A stretch of DNA of 32,888 nt from a bacterium (GTDB lineage Bacteria; Bacillota; Clostridia; Oscillospirales; Oscillospiraceae), in assembly GCA_029009095.1 (NCBI GenBank), contig JAQXJT010000021.1, positions 1 through 32,888 of the forward strand. The letters run 5' to 3'. Positions 30,313-32,888 of the stretch are shown here, one piece after another (within the stretch, counting starts at the first letter, position 1; every line of letters begins with the position of its first letter). The position numbers and the translations under genes are program-made. The notes beneath the pieces are model-generated. The model ran no database searches. It was not told the origin of the DNA and was given only the letters and a program-made list of their open reading frames with translations.

Positions 30313-30690
30313 TTAAACAATCATGTTAAAGGGGAGAACCCACAGAATAATTATGGCAATAAATGTAATTTGCGCAACACGCAGTTCCCTCGCCTCTGCC
30401 TTTAAGGCATCATCCATTTCTTCTCCTGCCTTGGACAAAGTTTCTGCGAAGCCCGATGCAGTCAGTTCAAATCGGATATCCGGATATTTTTCGTATAGTT
30501 CCGGATAGTTCTTTTTGAAGAAAGGCACCAATTTGTAGCCTTTGACTATAAAGTAAAAATTGTTCAAAATTATATGGGCAAGAATCAGGGCGCGTTTTTG
30601 ATTGAATGTAAACGTGCATGTGCATAAAACAATCAGTTCTGCCACCACGAACAGAGCCAGCGCGCAATAGTGTCTCTTGTGTTTGTTCAC
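30313..30690 (-). CDS. Small membrane protein, probable immunity protein, copy B
   Basis: 125 residues. It starts MNKHKRHYCALALFVVAELIV with GTG at 30690 and has three or four hydrophobic segments. The central block LVPFFKKNYPELYEKYPDIR followed by FELTASGFAETLSKAGEEMD is nearly the same as in copy A at 30774-31151. The GTG overlaps (GTGA) the stop of a short in-frame tail that matches the end of the toxin tip at 31148, so this copy has lost most of its toxin. An inner-membrane immunity role is inferred from the arrangement; no family was recognised. Confidence 0.65.
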   Translation of the reverse strand: MNKHKRHYCALALFVVAELIVLCTCTFTFNQKRALILAHIILNNFYFIVKGYKLVPFFKKNYPELYEKYPDIRFELTASGFAETLSKAGEEMDDALKAEARELRVAQITFIAIIILWVLPFNMIV

Positions 30691-30773
30691 CGGTACATCC
30701 CTCCCCAGTTTCTTATCATGTCATCCTGCATACGTTGTTCTGGGAGAGCACTTTCTCCGGTACATGGCCTTTT
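30687..30773 (-). pseudogene. Remnant of a toxin-tip C-terminus
   Basis: Between the stop of copy A and the start of copy B an in-frame stretch encodes ...RMQDDMIRNWGGMYR and a stop. It matches the end of the toxin tip at 31148-31528 (YIQDDMAKYGGGMYQ). It has no start codon of its own and follows directly, in frame, after the stop of copy A. Confidence 0.7.
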
Positions 30774-31151
30774 CTATCCTCTGCTGGGCAAAAGCATGAT
30801 CCAAAACAAAACCATCACAATCATCATAAAATATGTGATACGTATCTCCCACGCCTCGGCTTTCAAAGTATCATCCATCTTCTCTCCCGCATTGGATAAA
30901 ACGCTGGCAAAACCTGCCGCAGTTAATTCGAAGCGAACATCCGAATATTTTTCGTATAGCTCCGGATAATTCTTTTGGAAAAAAGGCACCAGATGATATC
31001 CTTTAATTAGAATATAAAGTTTGTATGAAATAAGATTCACTGCCACCATAATCCATATGCGGACATAGTTCAAAGGGCACCAGATAAAGAAAAGCAGCTC
31101 AAGTGCAACTATCGAACCCAGCGCGCAGTAGTGTCTCTTGTGTTTGTTCAC
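30774..31151 (-). CDS. Small membrane protein, probable immunity protein, copy A
   Basis: 125 residues with several hydrophobic helices and the shared block LVPFFQKNYPELYEKYSDVR. The N-terminus MNKHKRHYCAL is the same as in copy B. The start is GTG at 31151 with GGAGGAGG upstream, and it overlaps the stop of the toxin-tip ORF (GTGA), the usual coupling of toxin and immunity genes. Low GC compared with the core genome. Function inferred, not recognised. Confidence 0.68.
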   Translation of the reverse strand: MNKHKRHYCALGSIVALELLFFIWCPLNYVRIWIMVAVNLISYKLYILIKGYHLVPFFQKNYPELYEKYSDVRFELTAAGFASVLSNAGEKMDDTLKAEAWEIRITYFMMIVMVLFWIMLLPSRG

Positions 31152-31528
31152 TGGTACATTCCTCCTCCGTACTTAGCCATGTCATCCTGTATGTAAAGCA
31201 AGTCCGTAGCAGATGTAACCGTGGTGAGAGCGATGCCGCCATGCATTTCGTAGGGGAAGAGGGATTTGGAAATAGACCCATTCCAGTCCCCATCCTGTAT
31301 ATCAGCGCCGAGGCCAAGTCGCCTTGTAGATCCGCCGCCCACATCCCAAGCTACGCCCTCCAAGTCGTAAATTGAATTTCCTTCGGTTTGGTTGTAATTC
31401 ACCCCGATATGGGCATTGGGAGTCCCGCCTCCTATGAAATACGTCGTGGTTACGCCTACATTTCCCCTCCCGTCGATTACATAGCAGCGCTTGACCCCGT
31501 TCCGGAGGGGGTGTCCCATTCGTGGCAC
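31148..31528 (-). CDS. Displaced Rhs toxin tip (orphan cassette)
   Basis: About 126 residues of an unrecognised domain (CYVIDGRGNVGVTTTYFIGG, then GVNYNQTEGNSIYDLEG and DWNGSISKSLFPYEMHGG). No proper start: the first usable codon is GTG at 31528 with no ribosome site, and a stop lies a few codons upstream. It ends coupled to the immunity-like gene copy A. This is the pattern of a silent Rhs C-terminal tip stored downstream of the active one. Catalytic residues cannot be assigned; a remnant gene is also possible. Confidence 0.6.
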   Translation of the reverse strand: MPRMGHPLRNGVKRCYVIDGRGNVGVTTTYFIGGGTPNAHIGVNYNQTEGNSIYDLEGVAWDVGGGSTRRLGLGADIQDGDWNGSISKSLFPYEMHGGIALTTVTSATDLLYIQDDMAKYGGGMYQ

Positions 31529-31574
31529 TTTGTCCGTTAAATTACAACATTACGGTAGGAATAATATCCAGAAT

Positions 31575-31811
31575 CTATTCTTCCTGTGCACCGTATGTAA
31601 CTTCAACCGTTACCTCTCCGGATACAATGTGCCATTCATCTCCAGAAAACATCTGAAACAGCAAGTACAAAAAGTCATCCATACTTTCTCTGTAGTTTTG
31701 AATGTGCCTTTGCAAATACGAGAAATTCTCCTCAACCGTCAGTGAAAGGATGGTTTGCAAACGATAGAAGTACCTGCCATGTACAAGCAAGCATCGCCGT
31801 TGGATTACCAC
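31575..31811 (-). pseudogene. Truncated immunity-like ORF
   Basis: About 78 residues (RLQTILSLTVEENFSYLQRH and DDFLYLLFQMFSGDEWHIVS). It has a GTG but no ribosome site; the frame stays open upstream to the stop of the membrane gene at 31863. Probably the C-terminal end of an older immunity protein. A hairpin-forming stretch (about 31777-31804) lies at its start. Confidence 0.5.
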
Positions 31812-31862
31812 GGCGCTTGTCAGGAAAGCTCCTGAAACCTTTAAGGGATGATGTGAGTATCG

Positions 31863-32270
31863 TTATTTCCCATTCCTGTATCTTGATCTCATCAGAGAAT
31901 CAACTTGAAAACGGATAATCAGACAAAGAAGACCTTTTATTGCAATCAGGGACAAAATGAGGACGTTGTTTTGCATGCCATACAGCATATAAACTGCAAG
32001 CAAAATAGCATATTGTGGGACAAGTGATACTAACTCCACCAAATAAATCCAATGATATACATTAAACGCTAATCTATGGCTTTTTAGAAAAGATTTAATA
32101 AAGCCCAAGAAAACACGATCTTTTAGAGATTGTTGACTGCATATCTTCCTCGCAGATTTCCGGTTTCGTGCGCCAATTAAAAAATCATTTAAAAACCTTC
32201 GCAAAGAACTAATTGCAACGGCATCTAATAGAGCTAAAATAACAACATACAAAACAACCACTTTGGTCAT
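31863..32270 (-). CDS. Membrane protein, probable immunity protein of the adjacent Rhs toxin
   Basis: 135 residues with about three hydrophobic helices (VVVLYVVILALLDAVAISSL near the N-terminus; LVSLVPQYAILLAVYMLYGM and VLILSLIAIKGLLCLIIRF near the C-terminus) and a basic centre (RNRKSARK). It lies 15 bp after the stop of the Rhs C-terminus, where immunity genes are found. ATG at 32270 or GTG at 32282 are possible starts; both have weak ribosome sites. No family recognised. Confidence 0.65.
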   Translation of the reverse strand: MTKVVVLYVVILALLDAVAISSLRRFLNDFLIGARNRKSARKICSQQSLKDRVFLGFIKSFLKSHRLAFNVYHWIYLVELVSLVPQYAILLAVYMLYGMQNNVLILSLIAIKGLLCLIIRFQVDSLMRSRYRNGK

Positions 32271-32285
32271 TGAGCATCCCACTTT

Positions 32286-32888
32286 CTACCTGAGATATGA
32301 TCTGACTATATTTTTGGCGGTTACAGCTGCTGTACCAATGAAGGATTTTCCCAAAGATTCAAGAAGTGGTTTGAAAACATAATCCCCTCCAAGTCTATGT
32401 GCTATTTTTGCGTAATAGCTTCGTGCCTGCGGATTTAAAAAACCTCGTTTAAAAAGTTGCTTTCCCGCTGCCATAATGCCGTCTGAATTTCCATAACTAG
32501 CACCATTGCCGCCCCAAGCACCGCATACTAAACCAACAGCACCATCAAAGAGCATATCACCAACATCAAACTCTTTTTGTTTCTTTGTTACTATATTTTT
32601 GACTTGGGTAGTAGCGTTAGATGCCATAGCTATTGCGGTGCTTCCTACAGCCTGAGCTATGGCACCAGCACCTGTTGCGGCGAGCACTCCACTAGCTGCA
32701 CCTGCGGCCACTCCGATTAGAATATCAACTGCATCTCCTCCGGATAGAGCAGCGGAAATACCGCCAATTACGCCACCCACAACAAGATGCCAGAACTCGC
32801 TACCAGTATCCTTTCTGCTGACAGGATTGTTGCCACAATAGGCAAACATGTTGTTGCCAGTTAATCCTTGACCGGTAGTGGGGTAGTT
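32286..32888 (-). CDS. Rhs polymorphic toxin, C-terminal part (runs off the window)
   Basis: The frame is open to the window edge; the first codons read TTGQGLTGNNMFAYCGNNPVS, the conserved end of the Rhs/YD core, where the variable tip begins. After it come a Gly/Ala-rich hydrophobic stretch (VVGGVIGGISAALSGGDAVD, IAMASNATTQVKNI), a segment GGNGASYGNSDGIMAAGKQL and a basic tail ending IVRSYLR. The Gly/Ala part is a common pretoxin in Firmicute Rhs proteins; the toxic activity itself is not recognisable. The large N-terminal part with export signals is outside the window. Confidence 0.82.
   Translation of the reverse strand, partial: NYPTTGQGLTGNNMFAYCGNNPVSRKDTGSEFWHLVVGGVIGGISAALSGGDAVDILIGVAAGAASGVLAATGAGAIAQAVGSTAIAMASNATTQVKNIVTKKQKEFDVGDMLFDGAVGLVCGAWGGNGASYGNSDGIMAAGKQLFKRGFLNPQARSYYAKIAHRLGGDYVFKPLLESLGKSFIGTAAVTAKNIVRSYLR

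Overview
The window comes from a GC-rich, endospore-forming member of the Clostridia, most likely an Oscillospiraceae-type gut anaerobe. The evidence is a spoIIR sporulation gene, Gram-positive style leaders (strong AGGAGG ribosome sites, sigma-A promoters with 17-bp spacers, many hairpin-plus-T terminators), a cobamide salvage operon and cell-surface glycan genes. The first 30 kb is GC-rich by eye. The last 2.6 kb is much more AT-rich and looks laterally acquired.

Layout. 1-4.5 kb: galE (minus) diverges from a three-gene glycan operon (plus) made of a polyprenyl-phosphate sugar phosphotransferase and two GT2 glycosyltransferases joined by 4-bp overlaps. 4.5-9.1 kb: a sugar nucleotidyltransferase diverging from a solitary hypB, an SH3-repeat envelope protein, and pyruvate kinase. 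9.2-16.9 kb: an eight-gene minus-strand operon for an ABC-exported polysaccharide. In transcription order it runs: coiled-coil protein, a fused double GT4 glycosyltransferase, GT4, a second coiled-coil protein, GT4, an Rmd-like GDP-6-deoxymannose reductase, permease, ATPase. Its promoter diverges from that of a membrane-anchored leucine-rich-repeat protein, which is followed by spoIIR.

19.4-22.9 kb: three tandem paralogues of the uroporphyrinogen-decarboxylase/corrinoid-methyltransferase superfamily behind one promoter with an inverted repeat upstream. 23.1 kb: a DUF1508 (YegP-like) protein. 23.5-29.9 kb: a minus-strand cobamide operon. It starts at a strong promoter, passes through a structured leader with an intrinsic terminator, and then encodes a DUF4430-type lipoprotein, an alpha/alpha-barrel surface protein, a CbiR-like cobamide hydrolase, CobT, CobU, CobS, a reduced CobU-like protein and CobC. 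The first two genes look like the beta and alpha domains of animal intrinsic factor/transcobalamin split into two polypeptides. With CbiR and the loop-assembly enzymes this reads as a capture, cleave and rebuild (remodelling) pathway for scavenged cobamides. The methyltransferase-like trio next door belongs to a superfamily that often acts on corrinoid-bound methyl groups.

29.9-30.1 kb: tRNA-Asp and tRNA-Thr with their own promoter and terminator. 30.1-32.9 kb: an Rhs polymorphic-toxin tail region on the minus strand. It holds the C-terminal end of an Rhs protein that runs off the window edge, a probable membrane immunity protein, a remnant ORF, a displaced toxin tip coupled to a small membrane protein, a second copy of that membrane protein preceded by only the last codons of the same toxin tip, and a decayed YD-repeat fragment. 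The order suggests repeated replacement of toxin/immunity cassettes beside a tRNA.
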